This document shows positions 1 through 11,716 of a stretch of DNA of 64,000 nt, piece by piece. This DNA is from Schlesneria paludicola DSM 18645 (lineage in GTDB: Bacteria > Planctomycetota > Planctomycetia > Planctomycetales > Planctomycetaceae). Under the pieces are notes generated by a model. It was not told the DNA's origin. It saw only the letters and a program-made list of their open reading frames with translations, and ran no database searches. The DNA is taken from NCBI RefSeq assembly GCF_000255655.1, contig NZ_JH636436.1, positions 842,985-906,984 on the forward strand, in the 5' to 3' direction. The first letter of the stretch is position 1; every line of letters begins with the position of its first letter. The position numbers and the translations under genes were made by a program.

Positions 1-1
1 G

Positions 2-2011
<2,010 letters not shown>

Positions 2012-2037
2012 TACGAGCGATCTCGATCAAAATCAAT

Positions 2038-2082
2038 GAGCCCCTGGGGTGTTTTTTACGCCGCCTCTGGGGCTTTGTTTTG
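2038..2082 (+). terminator. probable intrinsic terminator of gyrB
   Basis: Twenty-seven bases after the gyrB stop, AGCCCC (2039-2044) can pair with GGGGCT (2069-2074), with further GC-rich sequence inside, and a T-rich tail (CTTTGTTTTG) follows. The loop is long (about 24 nt), so the exact fold is uncertain. Confidence 0.5.
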
Positions 2083-2140
2083 TCCGCTCATGTTTTGAAA
2101 CTTTCTTCGGAGGGTTTCGTCGTTCGTTCTCTGTCAAATC

Positions 2141-2191
2141 CGTCCATGATCGTCGCGGAACACCGAAGGATTCTCGTGAGGATCATGGACG
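2141..2191. repeat. 11-bp inverted repeat in the gyrB-esterase spacer
   Basis: CGTCCATGATC (2141-2151) is exactly complementary to GATCATGGACG (2181-2191), with 29 nt between. The arms lie about 230 nt before the esterase start. The 413-bp spacer 2012-2424 otherwise holds the gyrB terminator and no convincing gene. Role unknown: an operator, a leader structure or a remnant are all possible. Confidence 0.5.
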
Positions 2192-2424
2192 TTGGCTTGC
2201 GCAGGTCTTGAACGACGCAGACATTCCACAAGTGTGTGCTGATGACAGACACGACGGCAATGATTTCGCTCGGTCCACGTTTGCGGGATCAGTCCTGCGG
2301 AAACAAAATGAGCTGGGGCCGATGTCCGCATCGTGCGAACTTCACTTTGACGCCCAGGTTTGCAATTCATGCCAATCCAGGCTTCGCCCCTTTTCAACCC
2401 GCCTATGCAAGTGAAAGAGTCACG

Positions 2425-3312
2425 ATGCTATCGCTCATAAATCGTTTGATCTTCCTGATATGTCTGGCGGTCGTTGTTTCAACGGCATCAGCGGCACCCC
2501 CTGAAATTCTGCTGTGGTCGAAAGGTATGCCTGATCCTGTCATACCCGCAGACCCTCCTGAAAAGGTCGAGAAGGGGGTTGATGGGATTCAGCGTCGGAC
2601 GAGCGTTTCGCAGCCTCGACTTTTCGTTCACGAACCACCCGCTGATGTGAAGCGAACAGGAGCCGCCGTGATCGTAGTGCCAGGCGGCGGTTTCGGCCTG
2701 CTAGCGGACGAGCACGAAGGTTCGGATGCCGCGATTTGGTTGGCTCAGCACGGTATTGTCGGTTTTCAGTTGGCTCACCGAGTCCCTACGAACAAGCTAC
2801 CCGTGCCGAATATCGGACCCACTCAAGACCTTCAAAAGTCGCTCATTGAAGTGCGTCGTCACGCAACCGAATATCAGGTTGATCCCACGAAAGTCGGTGT
2901 CCTTGGATTCTCTGCCGGAGGTCAGGTCACGCTTGTCGCTGCGACGAACCAGCCCAGCTTTCCCGTCGAGGCAAACACCGAGTCCTACAAACCGGATTTT
3001 CTGGTGTTGCTGTATGCGTACCAGATCTACGATCCCATGACGAAGGGCCTGCGCTCCGACATCAATCTCGATGCCGGTCTACCGCCCACGTTCATTGCAC
3101 AGATGGGCGACGACAAAGGCTCGTTAGCTCAGGGCAGTACGTTGCTGTATCTGGAACTCATTAACCGCCAAATCCCTGCCGAACTCCACATCTACGAAAA
3201 AGGCGGCCATGGCTTCGGAATGCGTTCTCGCTCCAACGCCACTGGTCCCACTGACTGGCAAAAGCGTGCGATTGATTGGCTCAGGGCTCATGAGTATATC
3301 GCTGCGCCATGA
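2425..3312 (+). CDS. secreted alpha/beta-hydrolase (BD-FAE / acetyl-xylan-esterase-like)
   Basis: A 295-residue exported hydrolase, probably removing acyl groups from carbohydrates or other esters in the periplasm. Residues 1-24 form a signal peptide (hydrophobic core, then ASA-A). The oxyanion loop PGGGFG is at 86-91, the nucleophile elbow GFSAGG at 161-166 (Ser163), an Asp pair in QMGDD at 229-230, and the likely catalytic His262 in GGHGFG; together these give a complete Ser-Asp-His triad. The start at 2425 is chosen because it begins the signal peptide and is preceded by GAAAGAG; an upstream in-frame extension to 2236 would bury the signal peptide. Planctomycetes carry many such esterases, often annotated as endo-xylanase or esterase. 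The substrate cannot be read from the sequence. It is monocistronic in appearance. Confidence 0.88.
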   Translation: MLSLINRLIFLICLAVVVSTASAAPPEILLWSKGMPDPVIPADPPEKVEKGVDGIQRRTSVSQPRLFVHEPPADVKRTGAAVIVVPGGGFGLLADEHEGSDAAIWLAQHGIVGFQLAHRVPTNKLPVPNIGPTQDLQKSLIEVRRHATEYQVDPTKVGVLGFSAGGQVTLVAATNQPSFPVEANTESYKPDFLVLLYAYQIYDPMTKGLRSDINLDAGLPPTFIAQMGDDKGSLAQGSTLLYLELINRQIPAELHIYEKGGHGFGMRSRSNATGPTDWQKRAIDWLRAHEYIAAP

Positions 3313-3718
3313 TCGCGAATCGAAGCCCTTCGCTGTTCGGTTATTGTAGCGTCCAATCAATCCTCGTGTTTTGTTGTCCGGAATACTTCGGCTCGGGGGC
3401 CGTTGCATGATTGAAGGCGATCATAGAACGTTACACCAAATTTGGTATTCGTGACTCCGCACTCGTCGAAATGCGCGTGTCGTCAAGATTGTCGAACGGC
3501 GCGAAACGGCACGTTTGCTGCATTTGAGCGCGAGCTTTCTGCATCGTGACTGTTTCTTTGTCGGAACGTCATGATGATTTCAGGTTCTGCCTTGCTTTGA
3601 CGAAATTGGCATCGGATCTGCGTTGCGATCAAGACAGATTTGCGGGCTCAGGGGACGCGGCGTTTGTCGTCGTTTTCTGCGTATCTGTTCAGTTCGTGCC
3701 CCATCGAAAGGATTCACG
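3313..3718. other. intergenic spacer, no gene seen
   Basis: About 400 bp without a credible coding region. It holds a 12-bp perfect palindrome, ACCAAATTTGGT, at 3435-3446, which could be a regulator site, and ends with an AAAGGA ribosome-binding sequence at about 3707 before the next gene. Confidence 0.5.
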
Positions 3719-4096
3719 ATGCAGCGGATCATGGCGTTGACGGTGGCGATTCTTCTGGTCTCTTCATTGGCATACGCGGCGAATGCACCAAAAAGAGTGG
3801 TTGTCACGACGACGATCCCCGGCGGACTGAAGATCTCGACGACAACCACGGTCGCGGCGAATGGTTCTGTCAGCGGTTCGGGCCAAATCACAGGGCCGCG
3901 ATTCCGTTATAGTTTCGCAGTCACAAGAGTCGTAACCGCGAAAGGGACCGTGACGCTCAGTGGGCACTTTAACGTGCCAGGCAATCCGACCTTCACCCTG
4001 ACTGCTGCCGTACCGAGTGGTGCTCAGACATTCAAGTACAGCATCTACGGCCAATCGTTCGCGTACACGGGTTCGGGAACGGTCGCGATCCAGTGA
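3719..4096 (+). CDS. small exported protein of unknown function
   Basis: A 125-residue protein with a clear signal peptide (residues 1-20, ending AYA-A). The mature part is rich in Thr, Val, Gly and Ser with alternating hydrophobic residues, as expected for a small all-beta domain; there are no cysteines and no recognisable catalytic motif. The start ATG at 3719 has AAAGGA upstream and begins the signal peptide. It stands alone between a secreted esterase and a convergently oriented sulfatase. I do not recognise the family; the translation looks genuine because of the signal peptide and the low-complexity-free beta pattern. Confidence 0.7.
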   Translation: MQRIMALTVAILLVSSLAYAANAPKRVVVTTTIPGGLKISTTTTVAANGSVSGSGQITGPRFRYSFAVTRVVTAKGTVTLSGHFNVPGNPTFTLTAAVPSGAQTFKYSIYGQSFAYTGSGTVAIQ

Positions 4097-4231
4097 TGCG
4101 CGGGATCGAGAGCTGGGAGTCGTGTTCACGAATCTGCCGCGGCGACCGCGTCCTGCGGAGCCCCGACAATTCTCTTCGTCTCTCGGACGGTGTAATGAAG
4201 TATCAACCGCGCGACGATGAGCGAGCTGTTG

Positions 4232-6625
4232 CTACTTCATCTTCGTTAAGTTGAATGTGATCTTCTCAATTTTGCCGGTGAACGCAAAGTCACCTCGATT
4301 CGCGTAGATGGAATCGATGGGAGTGATCGAGTCACGGCCGACCTCGAACGGTTCGAGGCCATGCCGGAAAGCCGTTCGCTTCAGATGCCCTTCGGCAACC
4401 TGCTTCCCATTGACGACAAGCTTCAGTGTCCCGCTGCCTTCCTTCGTGCCGTCAGGAATGAACTCGGTTCCCAGCGTGACTTTGCCTTCGGGCACTGGGG
4501 CGCTGCCAGCGATCGTTGCATCTGCGACGTCGAAGTAGGTGTAGTGAAACACGGGCTTGGTATCTTTGATGTACAGTGTCCAACCACACGAGAATGCTCC
4601 AACGCACGTCACCACACCTTCTGCGCCGCCTTTCGGAATGTCTAACGAGGCTGTGAGCGTGAACGGGCGGGGGAACAGTTGCGGGCCGATGGGTTCTGGC
4701 AACCAGACAGAATTGCCGAAATAATTCCAATGCGTCTTCGGGGGGCCGGCGATTCGTAATTTCGGATCCATTCGCTCGCTGAATCGCGAGTCAAGCGGAA
4801 GGACGTCGTACTGTCTTGCCTGCTCCTTAAAGAGCGTGATCAACTCCTTCAGTTTCTCGGGATGCTTCGCCGCCAGGTTGTCCGCTTCACTGAAGTCTCG
4901 TTCGATGTCGTAAAGCTCCCACGGTGCTGTTAGGAATCCATCGCCCCGGCCGGCGGTTTCCCATGGCAGTCCGTACTGACTGCACGCCACCCAGCCGTCA
5001 TGATAGATCGCCCGGTTCGTGGCAAGTTCGAAGTACTGGGTGCTTCTGCGGTCCTTGGCCCGACCGTCCTCGAACGAGTAGACCATCGAAATTCCTTCGA
5101 TCGGCTTTTGATTGATCCCATTCACGGTCTTGGGCTCAGGGATGTGGCACGCCTCCAGAATCGTCGGAACCACGTCGATCACGTGATGGAACTGAGTGCG
5201 CGTCTCACCCTTGGCTTTGATTCCATTCGGCCAGTGAACGATCATCGGATTTCGGGTTCCTCCGAAATGGCTGGCAACTTGTTTTGTCCATTGGAACGGC
5301 GCCGTCATCGCCCATGCCCAACCGACGGGCACATGCGGCTCACTCTTTGGTCCGCCGATTTCGTCAATCCGCTTGATCGTGCTCGCCAGTCCAAGCTGCA
5401 ATCCGACCAGGCTGGCGATTTCACTGAACGTTCCTTCCAATCCACCTTCGGCACTTGCGCCATTGTCACCCACAACGTAAAGGATTAGCGTGTTGTCGAG
5501 TTCGCCCGAATCACGCAAACTGTCGATCAGGCGGCCGACTTCGTGATCGGTATAGGCCATGTAGGCCGCGTAATTCTCCATCAGTCGGGCGTAGACCTTC
5601 TTCGCGTCCGCCGACTGTTCGTTCCACGCGGGGATCTGTTTCGGGCGAGGTGTCAGCTTGGTTCCACTAGGAATAATCCCCAGCTCAAGTTGCTTTGCAT
5701 GGGTCAACTCGCGCTGCTTGTCCCAGCCGTAGTCGAACTTGCCGACGTACTTGGCAAGCCAGTCTTTGGGAGCGTGATGGGGTGCGTGAACGCCTGATGT
5801 ACTGAAGTAGTTGAACCACGGCTGATCTGGATTTGCGGCGCGAATGTTCCGCGTCCACGCGATCGCCTCGTCCGTCATGTCGGCTGTGAAGTGGTATCCC
5901 TGTTCTGGCGACTTGGGCTGCGGGACCCATGTCGTATTCCGGTAGATCGTCGGATAGAACTGGTGCGTTTCGCCTTGATTAAATCCATAGAAATAGTCGA
6001 AACCCAATCCCGTCGGCCAGCGGTCGAAGGGACCGGCGGGGCTGATGTCGGGCTCCGGGGTGTTGTGCCACTTTCCGAACATCCCCGTGGCGTATCCATT
6101 GTCTCGCAGGACTTCGGATACCAGCGCGGTGTTCTTTGGGATGATGCCGGTATAGCCTGGATACCCAGTACCCATTTCAATAATGACGCCCGTGCTGACG
6201 GAGTGATGATTGCGTCCGGCAAGCAGTGCGCCTCGCGTGGGACTGCACAGTGCGGTCGTATGAAACCGCGTGTACTTCAGGCCGTTGTCGGCCAGTCGGT
6301 CCATGTGGGGAGTTGGTACCGGGCCACCGAACGTTGAACACATTCCGAACCCGACATCATCAAGCAGGATCAACAGTACGTTCGGGCTTCCTTGAGGAGC
6401 CTTCACCGGCTGGGGATAGCTGGGTGTCGATTCTTTATACGTTTCACCAATCTTGCCCGTGAACGCGGGATCCGGCTTCGGCAACTGACTTCCGTCACTT
6501 CGCGCGACAGACGGATGCTGTGCGTCTTGAGCGAACGACTCGCTCCGTTGCTGAACCGCTGCGAACCAGCCCAGGCACGAGGCGACCATGATGACGGTGA
6601 TCATCTGCAACGCAGATCGCTTCAT
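4232..6625 (-). CDS. large secreted arylsulfatase (type I, Cys-type)
   Basis: A 797-residue sulfatase hydrolysing sulfate esters in the periplasm or outside. It has an N-terminal signal segment (residues 7-33), the metal-binding start of the alkaline-phosphatase-like fold (LLILLDDVGFG), and the formylglycine motif CSPTRGALLAGR with Cys127 as the residue to be oxidised by a formylglycine-generating enzyme. Further family features are GKWHNT and the ID.VPTILEA segment. At about 800 residues it belongs to the long arylsulfatase group with a C-terminal beta-rich domain, unlike the shorter enzymes at 46920 and 48421. The start at 6625 is preferred over 6643 because AAGGAAAA lies 8 nt before it. 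The gene is alone on its strand. Substrate unknown. Confidence 0.93.
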   Translation of the reverse strand: MKRSALQMITVIMVASCLGWFAAVQQRSESFAQDAQHPSVARSDGSQLPKPDPAFTGKIGETYKESTPSYPQPVKAPQGSPNVLLILLDDVGFGMCSTFGGPVPTPHMDRLADNGLKYTRFHTTALCSPTRGALLAGRNHHSVSTGVIIEMGTGYPGYTGIIPKNTALVSEVLRDNGYATGMFGKWHNTPEPDISPAGPFDRWPTGLGFDYFYGFNQGETHQFYPTIYRNTTWVPQPKSPEQGYHFTADMTDEAIAWTRNIRAANPDQPWFNYFSTSGVHAPHHAPKDWLAKYVGKFDYGWDKQRELTHAKQLELGIIPSGTKLTPRPKQIPAWNEQSADAKKVYARLMENYAAYMAYTDHEVGRLIDSLRDSGELDNTLILYVVGDNGASAEGGLEGTFSEIASLVGLQLGLASTIKRIDEIGGPKSEPHVPVGWAWAMTAPFQWTKQVASHFGGTRNPMIVHWPNGIKAKGETRTQFHHVIDVVPTILEACHIPEPKTVNGINQKPIEGISMVYSFEDGRAKDRRSTQYFELATNRAIYHDGWVACSQYGLPWETAGRGDGFLTAPWELYDIERDFSEADNLAAKHPEKLKELITLFKEQARQYDVLPLDSRFSERMDPKLRIAGPPKTHWNYFGNSVWLPEPIGPQLFPRPFTLTASLDIPKGGAEGVVTCVGAFSCGWTLYIKDTKPVFHYTYFDVADATIAGSAPVPEGKVTLGTEFIPDGTKEGSGTLKLVVNGKQVAEGHLKRTAFRHGLEPFEVGRDSITPIDSIYANRGDFAFTGKIEKITFNLTKMK

Positions 6626-7263
6626 CGGATTTTTTCCTTGCATCAGACGATGGGGTGAATAAGTGCAGAATTTGGCTCAATGCCAATCCGGATCGGTGTT
6701 CAAATTGTTCGAGTTCAAGATCGGAATTTGCTCCGAGAATCCTACCGTCACTTGTGATGGTCGTCGATGACCCGGGCCACAGGCGACTCTGCGAAAGTTC
6801 AATTCAGATATAGGATTGAGCATTTCGCGCAACTCGCCTTTGATAATCTCGATGATCTCGCTTTGCTGGAGTGCAGATTGGCCGGTCCGCAATGTCGTGA
6901 TCGAAGCGTTGGCGCGTGAGACGATGTCGTCTGTTGTCAACAGCCATGAATCAACGTCAACATCAAGTGCGTTCAGATGGAATTCCAGTCGAACCTATTG
7001 CGCTATCAGTGAGACACCTTCGAATACGTGTCACGAATTCTGAAGACGTGCCGTCCAGATTGACAATGACTGGCTTACTAACCTTATACTGTACGCGTAT
7101 CCACAGTTGTGCTGTAGCGGGTCGGTCTTCGTTGCTGCCGAATAGTGTGTTGAAAGTGCGGTGACGGGCCTCGCCAAGATTCGTAAACACCATGATTTCG
7201 TGAACATCAGGGTGCCTGTCCGTCTTAATATCAACAGGTCGTCAATGTCGAGGATTACGTGAT
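6626..7263. other. 638-bp divergent spacer with a possible gene remnant
   Basis: This spacer separates the divergent sulfatase and kinase genes. It is more AT-rich than its flanks. On the minus strand, two adjacent reading frames look protein-like: one between about 7193 and 6963 and, in another frame, one from about 6994 to 6677 that includes a helical segment (QQSEIIEIIKGELREM, near 6850). They overlap without a good start or ribosome-binding site. This could be a decayed or frameshifted gene, or chance. Promoters for both neighbours must lie here. Confidence 0.35.
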
Positions 7264-10200
7264 ATGGCCGTTGCTTTGGAAGCTGTTGTCCAGGATCTAA
7301 CAGATTCTGGCATCATTTCGCCGGGCAAACTCGAACGGTTTGTGCCACCATTGGCAGATCAGGGAAGCGGTGAAGACCTGCTTCAGGCGCTTTATAAAGA
7401 GAATTTGCTTACCGCGTTCCAGTCACAACAAGTCATGGCGGGACGTGCCAAGTCATTGGTACTCGGCGGCTATCTGATTCTGGACGTCATTGGCGCCGGC
7501 GGGATGGGCCAGGTGTTCAAGGCCGAGCACCGTCGGATGAAACGGGTCGTCGCAATCAAGACGTTGCCCGAAGATGTCATGGCCGATGACGCCGCTGTGG
7601 CTCGTTTTCTGCGCGAAGTGCAGGCCGCCGCAAAGTTGCGCCATCACAACATTGTCGCAACGGACGATGCCGCAGAATTCAATGGCGTTCATTTTCTTGT
7701 GATGGAGTATATCGAGGGGCAAGACCTTTCGGTCGTCATCAGGCGGGACGGACCTCTCACTGTGGCCAAATCGGTGAGTTGCATCCTGCAGACTGCACAC
7801 GGTTTGGAATATGCCCACAAGAAAGGCGTTGTTCATCGCGATATTAAGCCCGCCAATCTTCTGCTGGACACCGAGGACACCGTCAAGATTCTTGATATGG
7901 GCCTGGCACGGATTGAACGACGTCAGACGCAACACGATACGCGAAATGACCTGACTCTGAACGGAGATGTGTTCGGTACGGTTGACTTTATGAGTCCCGA
8001 ACAAGCGGTCAATACTAAGGATGCCGACGCACGCGCCGATATTTATAGTCTGGGATGCACGTTCTACTATTTATTAACCGGACAGATGATTTACGGTGGC
8101 GAGACGGTCGTGCAGAAGATTCTGGCACATCGCGAGACGCCGATTCCCTCGCTGCCAACGATTCGCCCAGATGTCTCTCGCGAACTCGACGCAGTCTTTC
8201 AAAAGATGGTCGCAAAGAACCCTGATGCTCGATATCAGACGGTCAGTGATCTGATTGCCGATCTGGAACAATTCTCGGCGCCGCCCATTTCTTCGCGATT
8301 GATTCGACAGGGGAGCAAAAGCCCTGTTGCGAATCCCGCGCGGCCCTCGTGGAGGGACCCGGCTGCCAGGCCTCGCAAGATCGTAAGGGAGGAAAGCTCA
8401 CGCTCCAGAACTCGAACTTTCGTGTTGCTGGCCATCGTGCTTGTGGGGGTTGCCGCGGCGTCTGGAACGTTTCTTGCGATGAGATTTTCGAAAGGGCCTC
8501 AGGTTGATTTGGCCAACGACTCCGAAGCGGTCGACGCAAACTCGCTTGCTGCCACCGACACCAATGCGACGGATGACGTGGCGTCGGTTTCCTCTGCCAT
8601 GAATACTCAAGCCCAGGGTGAAGTGGCGGAAACGCAAAATCTGCAGGACATCGACGCGATTCAGAGTGTGGCCGGTAGCGACGAGCCACTGCCAAATGTA
8701 AGTGAGTCTTCGACGAATGAGACGATACCTAACTCGACAAAAGTCATGACTGACGAGGAACGCTCGCAGCAATCGACGATGATCGCGCCGACTGATCAAG
8801 ATCCTAAGGCCATGGCGGCCAAGCAACTGCAAGCGGTGATCGAAGAATTGCAGGAGCTGAATCCCGAATTTGATGGTGTCGTGACTCCCGTGATTGACGA
8901 GGGTGTCGTGACGGAGTTGCAGATTCAGTCGGAGCAACTGAGCGACATCACGCCACTTGAGCAACTGACCGGGCTGACCGTCTTCGACTGCGATGGATGC
9001 GTGAACCTTGCGGACATCACCCCGCTTTCCGAGGCTGCGCTGACCGGACTTTCCTGCAATCGTACCAGCGTCTCGGATCTTTCTCCGCTCAAAGGAATGC
9101 CCCTGATACGCCTGGATTGTGCCTTTTCAGCCGTATCCAATCTCTCACCGCTAAGCGAACTTCCTTTGCAAGAACTTTCGATTGCCGAGACGAACGTCAA
9201 CGATCTTTCACCACTCAACGGCATGCCTCTCACAAGCTTGGATTGCCGGAATACAAACGTCACCGATCTGACCGCGCTGGCTGGGATGAACCTGACAATT
9301 TTGAAGTTCAGCCCCGATGCAATCACGAGTGGGATGGAGGCAATCCGGCAAATGGAATCGCTGGTCACAATTCAGACGAGTGACGAAGCTGCGAAACCTT
9401 TGGCTGCGGCAATATTCTGGAAAAAATACGATCGCGAAATTCTCTCTGCGAAAAAAGACGAAGCTTCAATTGCCCCTGATCGCTCAGATACAGCATCCAT
9501 AGCCGATAAAACAATGAAGCCAGAGCCATCTGATGTGCCACCTTCACCAAGTACAGGAGAGACGCCGACCAAGCCGATTCCGTTGGCACGGCCAGAGCCA
9601 CTTGCGTCTCCTTTTACGGATGAGGTGGCTCGGGAAAGCCAACGGGCATGGGCCGAGTTCTTGGGGCAGTCTGTTACCGACCAGAATTCCATCGGGCTTA
9701 GTTTGGTCTTAGTTCCTCCCGGGGAGTTCCGCATGGGAAGTGATCCGAGTGACCCTCGTCGCCCAACACATGCGATTTCGGCTCGACCAGCCGTTGTGGA
9801 AGCCCCGATTTCCATCGGCGCCTTCGAAGTTACCCGCGGCGAATGGCGTCGCGTGATGGAATCGCAACCCTGGACCGCGCACCCAGCGGGCCAGATGGAA
9901 AACGATGACGAATTCCCCGCAAACTGGATCAGTTGGAATGAAGCGAGCGAATTCTGTGCGCGCCTCACAACACGAGAACACGAAAGCGGAGTCTTACCAA
10001 AGGGTGCGATTTATCGACTGCCAACGGAAACGGAATGGGAATGGTGCTGCCGGGCCGGTTCAGCCGGAGCTTTCGCGTGTCCTGATACCGAGATTGAAAA
10101 GTTCGCCTGGTTTGACCGGTACGACGAACGACATCCGTTCTTGGTCGGCCAACGGAAGCCGAATCGATTTGGTTTATTTGACCTGCACGGCAACGTTGCG

Positions 10201-10395
10201 GAATGGTGTTCCGATGTCGTCGATGGTCAAGCCTTGAGCGGCGCCCCTTCACCCGCGGGCAAGACAACAAAGGCCTATCTTCGCGGTGGCAATTTCAAAC
10301 GCGCGGCCAAGCACTGCGGCTCGGCCGCTCGAGATCCGATGATGATTGACAGCAAGGCATCCGAGTCCGGGTTCCGCGTTGTGAAGACGCACTGA
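7264..10395 (+). CDS. membrane Ser/Thr kinase with LRR and sulfatase-modifying-factor-like domains
   Basis: A 1043-residue protein kinase. Residues 1-65 are the short helical extension typical of planctomycete kinases. The Hanks-type kinase domain (70-337) has the Gly loop GAGGMG at 77-82, Lys99, HRDIKPAN from 191 (catalytic Asp193), DMG in place of DFG at 211-213 and SPE at 244-246, so it looks active. A transmembrane helix lies at about 385-406, then an acidic linker, about five LRR-like units rich in DLSPL (540-690) and an FGE-sulf/SUMF1-like domain (811-1041). In that domain, the second of the two catalytic cysteines of true formylglycine-generating enzymes appears as Cys1018, but the first position is Arg1013, so oxidase activity is doubtful and a binding role more likely. 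GAGGA lies upstream of the start. The next gene, 37 bp downstream, is probably co-transcribed. Confidence 0.93.
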   Translation: MAVALEAVVQDLTDSGIISPGKLERFVPPLADQGSGEDLLQALYKENLLTAFQSQQVMAGRAKSLVLGGYLILDVIGAGGMGQVFKAEHRRMKRVVAIKTLPEDVMADDAAVARFLREVQAAAKLRHHNIVATDDAAEFNGVHFLVMEYIEGQDLSVVIRRDGPLTVAKSVSCILQTAHGLEYAHKKGVVHRDIKPANLLLDTEDTVKILDMGLARIERRQTQHDTRNDLTLNGDVFGTVDFMSPEQAVNTKDADARADIYSLGCTFYYLLTGQMIYGGETVVQKILAHRETPIPSLPTIRPDVSRELDAVFQKMVAKNPDARYQTVSDLIADLEQFSAPPISSRLIRQGSKSPVANPARPSWRDPAARPRKIVREESSRSRTRTFVLLAIVLVGVAAASGTFLAMRFSKGPQVDLANDSEAVDANSLAATDTNATDDVASVSSAMNTQAQGEVAETQNLQDIDAIQSVAGSDEPLPNVSESSTNETIPNSTKVMTDEERSQQSTMIAPTDQDPKAMAAKQLQAVIEELQELNPEFDGVVTPVIDEGVVTELQIQSEQLSDITPLEQLTGLTVFDCDGCVNLADITPLSEAALTGLSCNRTSVSDLSPLKGMPLIRLDCAFSAVSNLSPLSELPLQELSIAETNVNDLSPLNGMPLTSLDCRNTNVTDLTALAGMNLTILKFSPDAITSGMEAIRQMESLVTIQTSDEAAKPLAAAIFWKKYDREILSAKKDEASIAPDRSDTASIADKTMKPEPSDVPPSPSTGETPTKPIPLARPEPLASPFTDEVARESQRAWAEFLGQSVTDQNSIGLSLVLVPPGEFRMGSDPSDPRRPTHAISARPAVVEAPISIGAFEVTRGEWRRVMESQPWTAHPAGQMENDDEFPANWISWNEASEFCARLTTREHESGVLPKGAIYRLPTETEWEWCCRAGSAGAFACPDTEIEKFAWFDRYDERHPFLVGQRKPNRFGLFDLHGNVAEWCSDVVDGQALSGAPSPAGKTTKAYLRGGNFKRAAKHCGSAARDPMMIDSKASESGFRVVKTH

Positions 10396-10432
10396 ATAGA
10401 AGCTCCGGTGAACCACAGCCAAGGATTTCCAC

Positions 10433-11716
10433 ATGAAACTCATTCGAGCTCTGTTGATCGTCGTCATGACAGGCGCGATGTCGATTGCAGATGAGACTGC
10501 GGCCACTCGTGATCCGTTGACGCAACCGGCCCGTGACCTTGTGCGGCAGATGAATGACTTCTGTGTCGCGATGCACGGCACATACAACAAGATGGCTGAA
10601 TTTGGAGAAGCTTACCGCGAAGCATACGACCTGCTGATCTTGGCCAAGCAGATCGATGGTTCAATTTCTTCTGCAGCATCAATGGACTCGATCAAAGAAC
10701 AGATTGCCGAGTTCGACAGCGAAATTCATCATGTCGAACACCATCTTGATGAGTTTGCCAAGATTCAGGGGGCGGCATCGAAGGTGTCTCAGGACGCTGT
10801 TGTGAAGAATCTGGAACAGGTCGAGACGACACTCACCGGGATGTTGAAAACGTTGGGCATTCGTCGCAAACAGGCCGACGACGATTCACATGGTTCCGCA
10901 AACACGACTGTCGTGAATTCTTCCTTGAATCCCGTGTTGTTCGCATCGTCCAGCAAAGAGCTGACAATTCAGATGAATGAGTTTTGCAGTGTGATGCACC
11001 GCACGTACAACCAGATGCCTGAATTCGGCGAAGCCTATCGTGAGGCGTATGATCTGCTCAAACTCGCAAAACAAGTCGAAAGTCAGGTTGCATCGGGATC
11101 ACCAGTTGGTCCCATCGGAGAGCAATTGACGGAAATTGACGGTGAAATCCACCACGTTGAGCAGCATCTTGGCGAGTTCGCCTCCAGTCAGGGGCCGACC
11201 AACAAGGCCGCTCAGGATGCCGTGACGACAAGTCTGGAAAAGGTTGAGTCCGTATTGGACGGGATGCTCAAGCAACTGGGCATTCGTCGCAAGGGTGCCG
11301 ATGGCCACGATCATGGTTCGGATTCTGCTCATAACGGAACTGGTGGACCTGCTGAGATTCCGCTCAGCCAGCTCACGCAGTCTCTGACCTCTGAAATCAC
11401 GTCGTTTTGCAATGCGATGAATCACAACTACAAGAACAATCCTGAATTTCCCGAGGCATATAAAGAGGCATATGCCTTGTACGAGATGTCCAAGAAGATC
11501 ACCGATCTGACCCGAAAAAACGAACTGAACGACGAGTGCAAAGGGCTCTTGTCAGAATTCGACGGTGAAATCCATCACATGGAAGAGCACGTGAACGGAT
11601 TCAAGGCGGATGACAAAGGTGGATCGAAGCGCGTTAAGCGAAAGCTGGCAGATGTCGAAACCGCATTGCATGCCGTGATGTCCCGTGCGGGAATCAAAAG
11701 AAAGCATGTGGATTGA
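10433..11716 (+). CDS. exported protein of three 141-residue EIHH repeats
   Basis: A 427-residue protein with a signal peptide (1-19) and three homologous units separated by His/Asp/Gly-rich linkers. Each unit has an FC.xMxxxY motif, EAY+EAY, an EIHHxExH motif and, in the first two units, the closing sequence LGIRRK (third: AGIKRK). The period is exact: Cys44, Cys185 and Cys326, and Glu97, Glu238 and Glu379 of EIHH, are each 141 residues apart. Clustered Glu and His residues in predicted helices suggest a metal-binding helical bundle; this is inference. AAGGA sits 7 nt before the start, and the gene follows the kinase/LRR gene by 37 bp, so the two may be functionally linked. I do not recognise a named family. 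Confidence 0.88.
   Translation: MKLIRALLIVVMTGAMSIADETAATRDPLTQPARDLVRQMNDFCVAMHGTYNKMAEFGEAYREAYDLLILAKQIDGSISSAASMDSIKEQIAEFDSEIHHVEHHLDEFAKIQGAASKVSQDAVVKNLEQVETTLTGMLKTLGIRRKQADDDSHGSANTTVVNSSLNPVLFASSSKELTIQMNEFCSVMHRTYNQMPEFGEAYREAYDLLKLAKQVESQVASGSPVGPIGEQLTEIDGEIHHVEQHLGEFASSQGPTNKAAQDAVTTSLEKVESVLDGMLKQLGIRRKGADGHDHGSDSAHNGTGGPAEIPLSQLTQSLTSEITSFCNAMNHNYKNNPEFPEAYKEAYALYEMSKKITDLTRKNELNDECKGLLSEFDGEIHHMEEHVNGFKADDKGGSKRVKRKLADVETALHAVMSRAGIKRKHVD

Noticed and set aside
2236-2424. N-terminal extension of the esterase
   Set aside because: It would place 63 polar residues before a clear signal peptide.
7264-10395. Annotation of the C-terminal domain as a working formylglycine-generating enzyme
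   Set aside because: One of the two catalytic cysteines is replaced by Arg1013.
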